Of a stretch of 64,000 nt of DNA, positions 44,033-52,891 are shown one piece after another. The position numbers and the translations under genes are program-made. The stretch is taken from NCBI GenBank assembly GCA_045531455.1, contig JAZSEA010000075.1:62001-126000 (forward strand). The letters run 5' to 3'. Numbering within the stretch: position 1 is the first letter of the stretch; each line of letters starts with the position of its first letter. Below the pieces are notes generated by a model that saw only the letters and a list, made by a program, of their open reading frames with translations, had not been told where the DNA came from and made no database searches. The stretch comes from CAG-390 sp045531455. GTDB taxonomy: Bacteria > Bacillota > Clostridia > Oscillospirales > CAG-272.

Positions 44033-45571
44033 ATGCATTTGAACAAAAAATCTATTAAACGATTCACGATACTGTTCCTGGTAGCACTCATTCTGTTGCC
44101 TTGCTTCAGCTTTATGGTAGCTTCCGAGGAAGTCAAGGAGCCTTCAAATCAAGATGACGTACAGGTATCGGAAATGGTATGCAGGATCAAGAACGTTTCA
44201 ACGGGACTGTATCTTGATTCCTATAAATACACTCTCAAAACGAAGGGAAAGTCATATACCGAAAAGTACAGCGAAAGCAGTCTAGGCCAGGTGTTTCATC
44301 TTTCTCCTTGTGATGACGGCACCTACAAGATAATTCCTCAGAACGACAACGCTGAATACGCATACGTTTATTCCAAGGATACAACTTCTGACAAGAAGAT
44401 CAAAAAGGTCAGAACCTCATCCGCAGGTGATCTTTCAAAGTTTGATATTGTAGAATATCAAGATGATCAATTCTTGTTTGCACCTTCTAATACAAAGAAC
44501 AATAAGCTTGTATTAACACAGTCTTCTACGATTTCCGAATACAAAGACAATTACATAGAGCTTCTCGAACTTGACAAGAATGCGACTAATCAGCTCTGGT
44601 CGATCGAACCGATTAAAACTGAAAAGTTGTCCGTAATTTATACGAGTACCAAAGTAAGACTTTATTCTTCGGGCACATTTTATGCCCGTAAGTATCCTTA
44701 TAACGCGTATACTCATGATATCAAATGGACATCGAGTGATGACAGCGTTATTATGATCGGCGAAGACGGTACTTGGTGCGCGCTCAGTTCCGGTGAGGCA
44801 AAGATCACGGCGTCTGTTGACGGAGTTTCAAAATCATTTATAGTGAAGGTCACTGACAGAGATGCTTTCACTTGGTACAGCCAAAATAATATCTATACAA
44901 GCGATTGGGATGCAACGCAGCTTAAATTCCTTTCATTCTATTCGGGCAGAACGGGACAGACAAAGAAATTTGCCATTGACTCGAAGGAACCCGGGGGAAA
45001 TAACTGCTGGCTTGATCAGGGCTGCGGAAACTGTTCGGTTGCAATGGTTCTCAACAATATGGGAGCAACCAAAACAACAGGTTTCGATTTCAGATCGGGT
45101 CAGGTTGGTGAGCTGATAGCAGACCCTTATACAGTAGCTCTCGCAAATAGCGGAAATTACGGTTCGGACACTAAGACCACTTGGCTTCGCGGCGATCCAA
45201 TTTATATGGCTTGGGCTTATACAGCAGAGCAGTTCAACGTTGACGGACAGAAGGTAATACTCAACAAGATGTATAATCCTTCAACGAAGACAATTAAGAA
45301 TCTTCTTGCCGACCATCCCGAAGGAGTTATCGTTCAGGTCTCCAAGGGAGTCAAAAATCATTATATAGTTTTTGCAAAATGCACCAATCCGGAAGAGAAG
45401 TACAATTCCAGACTCAAGTTTATTGTGTGTGACTCTGCTGCATACTTACCCGAAAACGGAGATTACGTTATGTTCGAACAGTCCACCTCTTACCTCTACG
45501 AAGGATACAGGTACAGCAATATCGCATCGGTAATGTATTTCACACTTGAAGAAAAAAAGGAAGGTAATTAA
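44033..45571 (+). CDS. Secreted ricin-like/Ig-like/C39-type cysteine peptidase
   Basis: A 512-residue secreted protein. The signal peptide is residues 1-31. Residues 48-195 look like a ricin-type beta-trefoil (MVCRIKNVSTGLYLD at the start, NQLWSIEPI at the end). Residues 198-273 are a BIG2-like Ig domain (IKWTSSDDSVI, GEAKITASVDGVSKSF). The C-terminal part is a papain-like C39_2 domain with Gln329, Cys331 (LDQGCGNCSVAMVLNNMG), His443 (KNHYIVFAKC) and Asp467. It probably cleaves proteins or peptides outside the cell while binding glycans. No wall anchor motif is seen. It is in the sortase operon. Confidence 0.8.
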   Translation: MHLNKKSIKRFTILFLVALILLPCFSFMVASEEVKEPSNQDDVQVSEMVCRIKNVSTGLYLDSYKYTLKTKGKSYTEKYSESSLGQVFHLSPCDDGTYKIIPQNDNAEYAYVYSKDTTSDKKIKKVRTSSAGDLSKFDIVEYQDDQFLFAPSNTKNNKLVLTQSSTISEYKDNYIELLELDKNATNQLWSIEPIKTEKLSVIYTSTKVRLYSSGTFYARKYPYNAYTHDIKWTSSDDSVIMIGEDGTWCALSSGEAKITASVDGVSKSFIVKVTDRDAFTWYSQNNIYTSDWDATQLKFLSFYSGRTGQTKKFAIDSKEPGGNNCWLDQGCGNCSVAMVLNNMGATKTTGFDFRSGQVGELIADPYTVALANSGNYGSDTKTTWLRGDPIYMAWAYTAEQFNVDGQKVILNKMYNPSTKTIKNLLADHPEGVIVQVSKGVKNHYIVFAKCTNPEEKYNSRLKFIVCDSAAYLPENGDYVMFEQSTSYLYEGYRYSNIASVMYFTLEEKKEGN

Positions 45572-45572
45572 A

Positions 45573-45866
45573 ATGATCGCCACTTTGGTTTATGTTGATG
45601 TCAAGCCCGAATTTGTCGAAGAATTCAAGGCTATAACTTGCTATAATCACGATAATACAAGGAAAGAGCCCGGAAACGTTAGATTTGACGTTTTGCAGGC
45701 TAACAATGATCCAACACAGTTTGTCCTCTATGAAGTTTTTGTTGACGAAAACGCTGCTGCCGCTCATAAGGAGACCGAGCATTATCTCAAATGGAGAGCT
45801 ACTGTAGCTGACTTTATGGCGTCCCCCAGACACGCTACCGCAACTACTCCTATTGCTTTTGACTAA
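45573..45866 (+). CDS. ABM-domain (YgiN/LsrG-like) protein
   Basis: A 97-residue dimeric ferredoxin-like barrel of the antibiotic biosynthesis monooxygenase superfamily. ATLVYVDVKPEFVEEFK at the start, NVRFDVLQANNDPTQFVLYE in the middle and the HKETEHYLKWRATVADFM helix are typical. Related proteins include YgiN (quinol oxidase) and LsrG (autoinducer-2 breakdown); which activity applies here is not clear. The start is ATG 45573, with AAGGAAGG 9 bases upstream. It follows the secreted peptidase by 1 base and is last in the operon. Confidence 0.85.
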   Translation: MIATLVYVDVKPEFVEEFKAITCYNHDNTRKEPGNVRFDVLQANNDPTQFVLYEVFVDENAAAAHKETEHYLKWRATVADFMASPRHATATTPIAFD

Positions 45867-45912
45867 AATCAGAAAAAAATCTAAAAAAGTCAAAAAAACT
45901 TTCAAAAAACTA

Positions 45913-45941
45913 TTGACAAACGCGTTCTCTTGTGGTATAAT
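45913..45941 (+). promoter_or_regulatory. Consensus promoter of the tRNA-Thr gene
   Basis: TTGACA (45913-45918), 17 bases, TATAAT (45936-45941): a perfect match, 21 bases before the tRNA. Confidence 0.92.
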
Positions 45942-45962
45942 ATTAAACGTGCTGTGAGAGAC

Positions 45963-46038
45963 GCTGCTATGGCTCAGTTGGTAGAGCACATGCTTGGTAA
46001 GCATGAGGTCATCAGTTCGACTCTGATTAGCAGCTCCA
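45963..46038 (+). tRNA. tRNA-Thr (anticodon GGT)
   Basis: A 76-base cloverleaf with encoded CCA. The acceptor stem GCTGCTA pairs with TAGCAGC. The D-arm is GCTC/GAGC, the anticodon stem CATGC/GCATG with loop TTGGTAA (anticodon GGT, reading ACC and ACT), and the T-arm ATCAG/CTGAT with loop TTCGACT. All stems pair fully. It is a single-gene transcript with its own promoter and terminator. Confidence 0.97.
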
Positions 46039-46045
46039 ACGCACA

Positions 46046-46079
46046 AGCCCTTGAATCATCAGATTCAAGGGCTTTTTCT
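46046..46079 (+). terminator. Terminator of the tRNA-Thr gene
   Basis: A perfect 12-bp stem (46046-46057 with 46062-46073) and a 4-base loop, followed by a T-rich run, 7 bases after the tRNA. Confidence 0.93.
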
Positions 46080-46089
46080 TTTAAAACAC

Positions 46090-46119
46090 TTGACAAAATA
46101 TATCAAAATCTGTTATACT
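46090..46119 (+). promoter_or_regulatory. Promoter of the 732-residue lipoprotein gene
   Basis: TTGACA (46090-46095), 18 bases, TATACT (46114-46119), 31 bases before the ATG at 46151. Confidence 0.8.
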
Positions 46120-46150
46120 ATATATAACGCAACTTCGGAGGTAGTTAATA

Positions 46151-48349
46151 ATGAAGAAATCCATAAAGGCATTAAGCATTTTTATTGTAATCATTTGCCT
46201 GGTTTTATGCTTCGCTGCTTGCAACGCTGAAGTTCCCGGTATAGACCCCGATACAAGCGAGCCAAAAGCAGAAACTGTAGCATTGCCAATAACAGAATAT
46301 ACCTTGATCAGACCCGAAAAAGCTCCCACTGAGCTTATTTACGCAACGGTTTCTCTCAGAAAGCATATCAATTCATTTCTGGGCGATTTTTCTCTTCCGA
46401 TCACAGACGACTGGGTGAAGGGAGGAGTCATTCCCGATGAACTTTTGAACGCAAAAGAGATACTTGTCGGTAACACAAACCGTCCCGAATCTGCGCAAGC
46501 GCTCGAGGGTGTTGATCCTACTTCTTACGTTATTAAAGTAATCGGAAACAAGATCGTTATCAACGCGGAGAAAACATCGATTCTATATGCTGCTATTGAG
46601 CATTTTATTTCCGAATACGTAAACATCACCGATAACAATCTGGTTATCCCTAACGAATTGTGCTATATCAGCGAGCCTGTTCCTCAGGTTGAATTCATCA
46701 AGAATAACGAGCAGTCTGTTAAGGTCGTATATCTTGATTCTCTCGATAATTCACAGAATTCTGCAAACGAGAATGACCGTCTCGACCTCGACGTTATCTA
46801 TGCAAAGGATCTCCGAGATACCATTAATAAGTACTCGGGCGTTAAGTTTGGCCTTTCCACCGACTGGTATAAGCCAGGCACAGACATCTCGGGTAATCAG
46901 GAGATTCTTGTAGGTAATACATCAAGAGAAGAAACAATGCAGTTTCTCAAAGGTCTCAATTACAATCAATACGGTTTCACCGTAATTGGAAACAAGATTA
47001 TTGTTGCGGGTTGGAATGAGACGACGACCGAGCTTGCTGTAGAACAGTTCATCGATTATTTCAAAGCAAATCTTGTAAAGAACGAAGACGGTACCTGCAG
47101 CTTCAGTATGCTTCTCAATGAAAAGATCGTTTACGATTATGAGACCTGGTACGTTGATTACCCCGAGTTTAAGGGTGGAAAGATCATAGGTACTCAAGAT
47201 TCCGGTTACGGAAATCTTCAGGCTTACTTTGAGGAAGCCACGCTCGATTCTTATAACGAGTATTGCAAAACTCTTGAGGACTCCGGCTTCAAGCTTTATA
47301 TGGAGAATACAATTACTGATAACGTGCATAAGTGCTATACCTCTGATAAAGGTATGCTATACGTCTACTACGTAGGTGTCGAAAAATCCGTTCGAATTGT
47401 AAGCTGTCCTAAGGGCAAATATAATCTTCCCCAGTATCCGACTCCCGAATCTGTACCTGCTTATGAGAAGATCGCAGAGTCTTCGATTACACAGATGAGC
47501 CTGAGTTATTCCGCAGGCAACTTCGGTCTTTGCCACATTATCACTCTTGAGGACGGATCCTTCATTGTTTATGACGGTGGAGGAAACTCCAACAATGACT
47601 ATATTCAGCTCTATAACACGCTCAAGAGCTTAAATAAGCGCAAGGACGGCAAAATTGTTATAGCAGCCTGGATACTTACTCATGAGCATTGGGACCACTA
47701 CACGAACTTCTCGACCTTCTGTAAGAACTATTCCACTCAGGTTGTTCTCGAAGGAATGTATTGTAATACTCCCTCGGGAAGCTATGCTTATAACGGATAC
47801 AATCCCAACTATTATATGACCAATGACTTTGCAAATCTTTCGAGTACCCTCGGTAACGTCCCTAAATACATCGTTCACACGGGTATGAAATTCTACATCA
47901 GAAACGCTTGCGTCGAGATCATTTATACACAAGAAGATCTCTATCCCACAAAGCTCTATTACTTCAATGACTGCACAATGGTTTCAACCGTTACCATCGC
48001 GGGACAAAAGATCACTTATCTCGGCGACGTAAGATATGAGGGCTCGGATAGAATGTCCGACAAATATAAGAATTATCTCCAGTGCGATATAGTTCAGATT
48101 TCGCACCACGGTTGGGACGGTGGCACCGTAGAGCTTTACAGGTATCTAAATCCCGAAACATGCTTGTGGCCTACTTCAAAAGACAACTTTGATATGATGA
48201 ATTCGGGTAAGACTTCAAGCGGATATCTCTCGGTTGACACATATATCCTCAAGACTCTTGCTGTTCCGACTAATATTTATGCAGAACCAACCACAACTAT
48301 TATGCTCCCCTTTAAAACCGGTGACAAGGTAACTTATTGGGACAAATAA
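46151..48349 (+). CDS. Lipoprotein with tandem GH67N/DUF4838-like domains and an MBL fold
   Basis: A 732-residue predicted lipoprotein with lipobox CFAAC (Cys24). Two similar domains follow: the first (about 50-175) has AKEILVGNTNRPES, and the second (about 190-325) has NQEILVGNTSREET. Both end in a segment like SILYAAIEHFISEYV or TTELAVEQFIDYF. A linker domain (about 340-440) leads to an MBL fold (about 450-732) with ILTHEHWDHY (HEHWDH, 511-516), ITYLGDVRYEG and QISHHGWDGG. It is a longer, exported paralog of the protein at 12825, with the sugar-enzyme-like domain doubled. The substrate is unknown. It is monocistronic. Confidence 0.8.
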   Translation: MKKSIKALSIFIVIICLVLCFAACNAEVPGIDPDTSEPKAETVALPITEYTLIRPEKAPTELIYATVSLRKHINSFLGDFSLPITDDWVKGGVIPDELLNAKEILVGNTNRPESAQALEGVDPTSYVIKVIGNKIVINAEKTSILYAAIEHFISEYVNITDNNLVIPNELCYISEPVPQVEFIKNNEQSVKVVYLDSLDNSQNSANENDRLDLDVIYAKDLRDTINKYSGVKFGLSTDWYKPGTDISGNQEILVGNTSREETMQFLKGLNYNQYGFTVIGNKIIVAGWNETTTELAVEQFIDYFKANLVKNEDGTCSFSMLLNEKIVYDYETWYVDYPEFKGGKIIGTQDSGYGNLQAYFEEATLDSYNEYCKTLEDSGFKLYMENTITDNVHKCYTSDKGMLYVYYVGVEKSVRIVSCPKGKYNLPQYPTPESVPAYEKIAESSITQMSLSYSAGNFGLCHIITLEDGSFIVYDGGGNSNNDYIQLYNTLKSLNKRKDGKIVIAAWILTHEHWDHYTNFSTFCKNYSTQVVLEGMYCNTPSGSYAYNGYNPNYYMTNDFANLSSTLGNVPKYIVHTGMKFYIRNACVEIIYTQEDLYPTKLYYFNDCTMVSTVTIAGQKITYLGDVRYEGSDRMSDKYKNYLQCDIVQISHHGWDGGTVELYRYLNPETCLWPTSKDNFDMMNSGKTSSGYLSVDTYILKTLAVPTNIYAEPTTTIMLPFKTGDKVTYWDK

Positions 48350-48357
48350 TATAGCAA

Positions 48358-48386
48358 AAATGCCACGACTCAATGTCGTGGCATTT
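48358..48386. terminator. Bidirectional terminator between the MBL lipoprotein and rlmL-like genes
   Basis: A perfect 12-bp stem (48358-48369 with 48375-48386) and a 5-base loop, T-rich on both strands. It lies 8 bases after the plus-strand stop and 3 before the minus-strand stop. Confidence 0.9.
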
Positions 48387-48389
48387 ATT

Positions 48390-49523
48390 TTATCTTTGCG
48401 GCTTATAGAATTGATAGAGAAAGGCGGGAATTGTGCCGTTGTACAGTTTTCTTACTCTGTCAGCGCGTCTGCCGTACAGGCGTTCAAAGTACTCACAAGA
48501 CGTAAGAACGTATATCTGCCAGGGTTCCATATTGGCAAAGCATTTTCCAATATTTCTATAGAGAGTTTCTGCATCCTTCATACTCATCATACGTTCTCCG
48601 TAAGGTGGATTGCAGATAAGCGTTCCCTTACAATCAAACGAAGGCTTTTCTATCTTTTGAGCATCGGCAACAAAGAATTTGATATGTTTACCGACGCCGG
48701 CACGGTCTGCGTTGGATATAGCTGTATCTATACATTCGGGATTGATATCCGAGCCGTAGCTCATATATTCCGAATCCTTAACGATCGCAGACATTGCCTC
48801 TTCTTTAGCCAAATTCCATGATGAAGTTGGAAGAAAAGCGAGTTGTTCGCCGGAGAACGCCCTATGAAGTCCGGGAGCACGCTTTGTGGCGATCAAAGCT
48901 CCTTCTATAGCGATCGTACCCGAACCGCAGAAAGGGTCCCAGAGGAAGATCTCGGGCCTTATGCGAGCTGTCATCGCCATTGCGGCTGCAAGTGTTTCTC
49001 TCAACGGTGCCGCGTTTGCTACAGGTCTGTATCCTCTCTTATGAAGTGCGATTCCTGACGTATCGATCATAAGGTAAGCCATATTCTTGAAAATAAAGAA
49101 TTCGATCTTGCAGAGATCTCCGTTCTCGGGCAGATAATTAATACCGTACTTTTCGCCGAGCTTTACCGCAATAGCTTTTTTAATTATTTTCTGACAATTC
49201 GGGATCGATGTAAGTGCACTCTTTATAGAGTGACCCGATACGGGAAATGCATTATCTCGGGTAATATAATTCTGCCAATCAAGAGCTTTGCAGCCTTCAA
49301 AGAGTTCATCGAATGTCTGCGCGGAAAAAGCTTCTCCTACGAGAACGTACACTCTTTCAGCTACTCGCAGATTTACGTTTGCGCGTGCGCAGTCAAATTC
49401 GTTTCCTGTAAAGAAAACTCTGCCATCCATTGTCAGGCTTCTTTTTAGTCCTAAAGCGTCGATCTCTTCGCCGAGAAGCTTTTCGAGACCGAACATACAA
49501 GTTGCAACGTAAGTATAATTCAT
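48390..49523 (-). CDS. THUMP-domain RNA methyltransferase (RlmL/YpsC family)
   Basis: A 377-residue class I methyltransferase with an N-terminal THUMP domain (about 55-160), related to the N-terminal half of RlmL, which makes m2G2445 in 23S rRNA. The SAM site FLWDPFCGSGTIAIEGALIA is near residues 193-212, and the catalytic NPPYGERM near 308-315. The C-terminal m7G methyltransferase half of Gram-negative RlmL is absent, as is usual in Bacillota. It begins 3 bases after the TIM-barrel gene's stop, so the two are co-transcribed. Confidence 0.92.
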   Translation of the reverse strand: MNYTYVATCMFGLEKLLGEEIDALGLKRSLTMDGRVFFTGNEFDCARANVNLRVAERVYVLVGEAFSAQTFDELFEGCKALDWQNYITRDNAFPVSGHSIKSALTSIPNCQKIIKKAIAVKLGEKYGINYLPENGDLCKIEFFIFKNMAYLMIDTSGIALHKRGYRPVANAAPLRETLAAAMAMTARIRPEIFLWDPFCGSGTIAIEGALIATKRAPGLHRAFSGEQLAFLPTSSWNLAKEEAMSAIVKDSEYMSYGSDINPECIDTAISNADRAGVGKHIKFFVADAQKIEKPSFDCKGTLICNPPYGERMMSMKDAETLYRNIGKCFANMEPWQIYVLTSCEYFERLYGRRADRVRKLYNGTIPAFLYQFYKPQR

Positions 49524-49526
49524 AAT

Positions 49527-50390
49527 TTACAGAGCCTCAAGATTTCTTAGAGTTTCGAGAGCATATCTTGCACCTGCATCCTTTAATGCGTCGGGTGCGG
49601 AGTTGTTGATTCCGATCTCGAGATTTAGTACGCCGGGATAGTTGATCTCACGGAGCGCCTTCATAACTGTCTCCCATTTTACGTTTCCTGAGAAGGGTGC
49701 GAGATGAAGGTCATCCTTACCGAGATTGTCATTAATATGCGTGCAATGGAGTCTGTGACCAAGCTTGAGAATGGCTTCGTACTGGTCATCATATACCATA
49801 TTGGCGTGACCTGTATCCAGACACGCGCCGATTCTATCATCAGCATACGAATCTATGAGATGAACGAGCTGATCAACGTAGGTGCAGTAACCTGCGCATT
49901 TACCTAATACCATATTTTCGTATGCAATACTAACGTTACGGTCAAGCGCATATTCAATATATCTGTCATTTTCTTCGTGATTGACCATACAGCATTCATC
50001 GTCTGAAAGTCCGCTGTCTCTGAGTGTTTCGGGATGAATTACACCCCACGGAATTCCGAGAAAGGACGCAACATCTATTGCACGGTAGAACATTTCGTAA
50101 TAATATTCAAGGTCTTCGGGAGTATGGCACTTTACCTTTTTTCCTTTGAAAGGCAGATGACATTGAGCAAGCTCGATTCCTGTATCTTCAGCCGCAAGTG
50201 CGATCAATTCGGCTTCCTTTTTCCAATCATCGGTATGCAGACGAAGTGTTTTATTGCAAACCATTACGAGATTGATATCCGTCGCATCAAATCCCGCAGC
50301 CGCAATTCGCCTGACTGCTTCGTGTATCGCCATTTTTTCCGCAGAACCGCGAATATCTCTGTACAAGAGGGTCATTCCGCAAAGCTTCAT
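49527..50390 (-). CDS. Sugar phosphate isomerase/epimerase-like TIM barrel
   Basis: A 287-residue xylose-isomerase-like TIM barrel (AP endonuclease 2 superfamily). Metal-ligand segments are visible: WGVIHPE near residue 117, the Glu in SIAYENM (about 160), CLDTGHANMVY (about 195), HCTHINDNLGKDDLHLAPFSG (about 220-240) and the Glu in LNLEIG near 265. The substrate is probably a sugar or inositol derivative, but sequence does not tell which. The start is ATG 50390 with GGAGG 8 bases upstream. It has its own promoter. Confidence 0.88.
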   Translation of the reverse strand: MKLCGMTLLYRDIRGSAEKMAIHEAVRRIAAAGFDATDINLVMVCNKTLRLHTDDWKKEAELIALAAEDTGIELAQCHLPFKGKKVKCHTPEDLEYYYEMFYRAIDVASFLGIPWGVIHPETLRDSGLSDDECCMVNHEENDRYIEYALDRNVSIAYENMVLGKCAGYCTYVDQLVHLIDSYADDRIGACLDTGHANMVYDDQYEAILKLGHRLHCTHINDNLGKDDLHLAPFSGNVKWETVMKALREINYPGVLNLEIGINNSAPDALKDAGARYALETLRNLEAL

Positions 50391-50419
50391 ATTAATAACC
50401 TCCAAAACAATATAACATT

Positions 50420-50448
50420 ATTATACAATAAAAGACAACTTTTATCAA
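50420..50448 (-). promoter_or_regulatory. Promoter of the TIM-barrel/rlmL-like operon
   Basis: Minus-strand TTGATA (50443-50448), 17 bases, TATAAT (50420-50425), 30 bases before the ATG at 50390. Confidence 0.8.
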
Positions 50449-50478
50449 GTGGAAATCAAATAAAATCTCTCCTTGATC

Positions 50479-50507
50479 TTGAATTATGGCATTAATTGTG
50501 ATATAAT
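50479..50507 (+). promoter_or_regulatory. Promoter of the M29 aminopeptidase gene
   Basis: TTGAAT (50479-50484), 17 bases, TATAAT (50502-50507), 34 bases before the ATG; divergent from the promoter at 50420. Confidence 0.75.
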
Positions 50508-50540
50508 TTTCTATAATAATCTCACTTAAGGAGAATCGTA

Positions 50541-51770
50541 ATGAAAAAAACGGTATTAAGAAAATATGCAAAGCTTATCGCAGTTAAGGGCGCCAACGTG
50601 CAGAAGGGTCAGGAGGTTATGATCAGCGCGTCTGTCGAGAACCCAGAATTTGTAAAAATGCTTGTTGAAGAATGTTACAAGGCAGGCGCAGGAAAAGTCA
50701 TCGTTGAATGGTCATATCAGCCGCTTACAAAGGTCAACTACAGATACAGAAGCCTCAAGACTCTTTCGAAGATCGAGGATTGGGAGATCGCAAGGCTCGA
50801 GCACCGTGCAACCAAGCTTCCCGTAATGATCTACCTTGAGTCCGAGGATCCCGACGGACTTGCAGGCATAAATCAGATGAAAATGGCTAAGTCTCAGCAG
50901 GCAATTTACCCGATTGTAAAGCCCTACCGTGACAGAATGGAGAACAGATATCAGTGGTGCATCGCTGCTATCCCAGGAGAGAAATGGGCAAGGAAAATGT
51001 TCCCGGGTGAAAAGAAGAACGCCGCGATCGAAAAGCTTTGGGAAGCGATTCTTTATACTTCGAGAGCTGACGGCGAAGATCCCGTTCAGGCCTGGGTCGA
51101 TCACAATGAGGATCTTTCAAACAGATGCAATTATCTCAACTCTCTTGTTATCAAGGAGCTTCATTATACCTCATCCAACGGAACAGATTTCAAGGTAGGA
51201 ATGATGCCTAACGCGCTGTTCCTTGGTGGAAGTGAGGATGCGCTCGGCTCGGGCATTGAATTCAATCCGAATATTCCCTCCGAAGAATGCTTTACAACTC
51301 CCATGAGAGGACTCGCAGAGGGTATAGTTTATGCAACCCGTCCGCTTTCCTACAGAGGTGAGCTGATCGAAAACTTCAGCATTCGTTTTGAAGGCGGCAA
51401 AGCAGTTGAGGTAAAGGCAGAGAAGAACGAGGATCTTCTCAAGCAGATGGTTTCTATGGACGAAGGTGCCGCATATCTTGGCGAAGTTGCGCTCGTTCCT
51501 TATGACTCTCCTATCAGAAACTCCGAGCTCACCTTCTATAACACTCTGTTTGATGAAAACGCTTGCTGTCACCTTGCTCTCGGTATGGGATTTGCAAACT
51601 GCGTTAAGGATTACGGCAACTACACGCTTGAAGAGTGCAGAGAAATGGGAGTAAACGATTCTATGATCCACGTGGACTTTATGATAGGTTCCGAGGATCT
51701 TTGCATCGATGCTATTTGCGAAAACGGAACCACCGTTCCCGTATTCAGAAACGGAAATTGGGCATTTTAA
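50541..51770 (+). CDS. M29-family aminopeptidase
   Basis: A 409-residue metallo-aminopeptidase of family M29 (thermophilic aminopeptidase T, AmpS). It releases N-terminal residues from peptides in the cytoplasm. Metal-ligand segments include NIPSEECFTTPMR (Glu), GMGFANCVKDYGN where many members have His, and the C-terminal HVDFMIGSEDLCIDAI. The first domain has KGQEVMISASVENPEF. Length is normal for the family. It is monocistronic between a promoter and a terminator. Confidence 0.92.
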   Translation: MKKTVLRKYAKLIAVKGANVQKGQEVMISASVENPEFVKMLVEECYKAGAGKVIVEWSYQPLTKVNYRYRSLKTLSKIEDWEIARLEHRATKLPVMIYLESEDPDGLAGINQMKMAKSQQAIYPIVKPYRDRMENRYQWCIAAIPGEKWARKMFPGEKKNAAIEKLWEAILYTSRADGEDPVQAWVDHNEDLSNRCNYLNSLVIKELHYTSSNGTDFKVGMMPNALFLGGSEDALGSGIEFNPNIPSEECFTTPMRGLAEGIVYATRPLSYRGELIENFSIRFEGGKAVEVKAEKNEDLLKQMVSMDEGAAYLGEVALVPYDSPIRNSELTFYNTLFDENACCHLALGMGFANCVKDYGNYTLEECREMGVNDSMIHVDFMIGSEDLCIDAICENGTTVPVFRNGNWAF

Positions 51771-51777
51771 TGTAAAG

Positions 51778-51802
51778 AAAGAGGCGCAAAACGCGCCTCT
51801 TT
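51778..51802. terminator. Bidirectional terminator after the aminopeptidase gene
   Basis: A perfect 10-bp stem (51778-51787 with 51793-51802) and a 5-base loop. It starts 8 bases after the plus-strand stop and directly touches the stop of the convergent hydrolase gene. Confidence 0.9.
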
Positions 51803-52762
51803 TTAATTGAAATAATCGTCAAATATTCTTTGAAGCTCTGCATCTACCCGTTCTTGATCGATAATATACGAAATACCGTGTGCGGCTCCGGGCACTGTAA
51901 TCAATTGTTTTTCACTCGCGCAGGCTGCGAAATTATCAAGAGAGTTCTGAGTTACAACAAAATAATCCGCTTCGCCGTGGATGAAAGTTACAGGTGCCGG
52001 AAGGTGCTTGACTGCCTCGAGCGTAGAAAATTCATCAAAAGAAAATCCTGCACGATCGCGGCAAATATAATCAGCGATATTTAAAATAGGGAAGGGCGGC
52101 AGATGATACCACTGCTTAAACACATCAGTAAAGATTCTTCGCGGCGTTGTATATCCGCAATCGGCAGTAATATAGTTCAGCTTTATCATATCGGGTTCAG
52201 CGGCAGCAAGAAGCACGGTGGTTGCTCCCATAGAAACACCGCTCAGAATGAACTGACACTTGTTGCCTGTATAATCATCAACGTATTTGCACCAATCGAC
52301 AATATCATATCTTTCAAAAGCACCGAAAGTAATATAGTTACCTTCACTCTGACAATGAGCACGCTGATCGGGGAGAAAGAGCGAAAATCCGTTTTTATAA
52401 TAGAATTTAGCGGCAGCGGAAAAATCTATTGAAGGTGTTCCTTGGTATCCGTGAACCATAACTGCTACTCTGTTTGAATCGGAATCAACATTTCTTATGA
52501 AAATACCGTGTAGCTTCAATCCGTCTCGTGAGGTTATGTAATGGTGCTCGGCTTCCTGAGATAACATCCAGGCTTTGCCGCTTCTTATAACGTCTGCATT
52601 GCCTCCTCCTTTTTCAATAAGCCTGATCGTCTTTTCGGCATTATCCTCGGGCGACTTTGCACGCGTAAAGCAAAGATTGAATACGATTAATGCAAAGAAA
52701 CCACAAGCAGACAGGAGAATGAGAAAAACTCCGGCAATCAAAAGAATAACATTAATTATCAT
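51803..52762 (-). CDS. Membrane-anchored alpha/beta hydrolase
   Basis: A 319-residue serine hydrolase with one N-terminal membrane segment (about 3-30). The oxyanion region is VAVMVHGYQGTP (about 100-111), the nucleophile elbow GVSMGATT (Ser near 177), the acid Asp in HGEADYFV and the catalytic His in GAAHGIS. It resembles the YqkD-like branch of alpha/beta hydrolases with unknown substrates. The start is ATG 52762, with GGAG upstream; a longer frame would begin at a TTG that is the promoter -35 box. Confidence 0.88.
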   Translation of the reverse strand: MIINVILLIAGVFLILLSACGFFALIVFNLCFTRAKSPEDNAEKTIRLIEKGGGNADVIRSGKAWMLSQEAEHHYITSRDGLKLHGIFIRNVDSDSNRVAVMVHGYQGTPSIDFSAAAKFYYKNGFSLFLPDQRAHCQSEGNYITFGAFERYDIVDWCKYVDDYTGNKCQFILSGVSMGATTVLLAAAEPDMIKLNYITADCGYTTPRRIFTDVFKQWYHLPPFPILNIADYICRDRAGFSFDEFSTLEAVKHLPAPVTFIHGEADYFVVTQNSLDNFAACASEKQLITVPGAAHGISYIIDQERVDAELQRIFDDYFN

Positions 52763-52793
52763 TGTTTTCTCCAGAATACATTTGATAAATGAT

Positions 52794-52822
52794 ATTTTAT
52801 CACTAAATTGTCGGTTTGTCAA
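52794..52822 (-). promoter_or_regulatory. Promoter of the alpha/beta hydrolase gene
   Basis: Minus-strand TTGACA (52817-52822), 17 bases, TAAAAT (52794-52799), 32 bases before the ATG. Confidence 0.83.
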
Positions 52823-52834
52823 GTAAAAGATGTA

Positions 52835-52863
52835 TTGACAATCCGAGAAAAGAGTGGTATACT
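52835..52863 (+). promoter_or_regulatory. Promoter of the metallophosphoesterase gene
   Basis: TTGACA (52835-52840), 17 bases, TATACT (52858-52863), 29 bases before the ATG. The two divergent -35 boxes are only 12 bases apart. Confidence 0.85.
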
Positions 52864-52891
52864 TATCACATAATCATTAAAGGAGGACGCT

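Noticed and set aside
45963..48349. Integrated element at the tRNA-Thr gene
   Set aside because: No integrase, no repeat of the tRNA 3' end downstream and no mobility genes; the neighbouring lipoprotein gene alone does not show integration.
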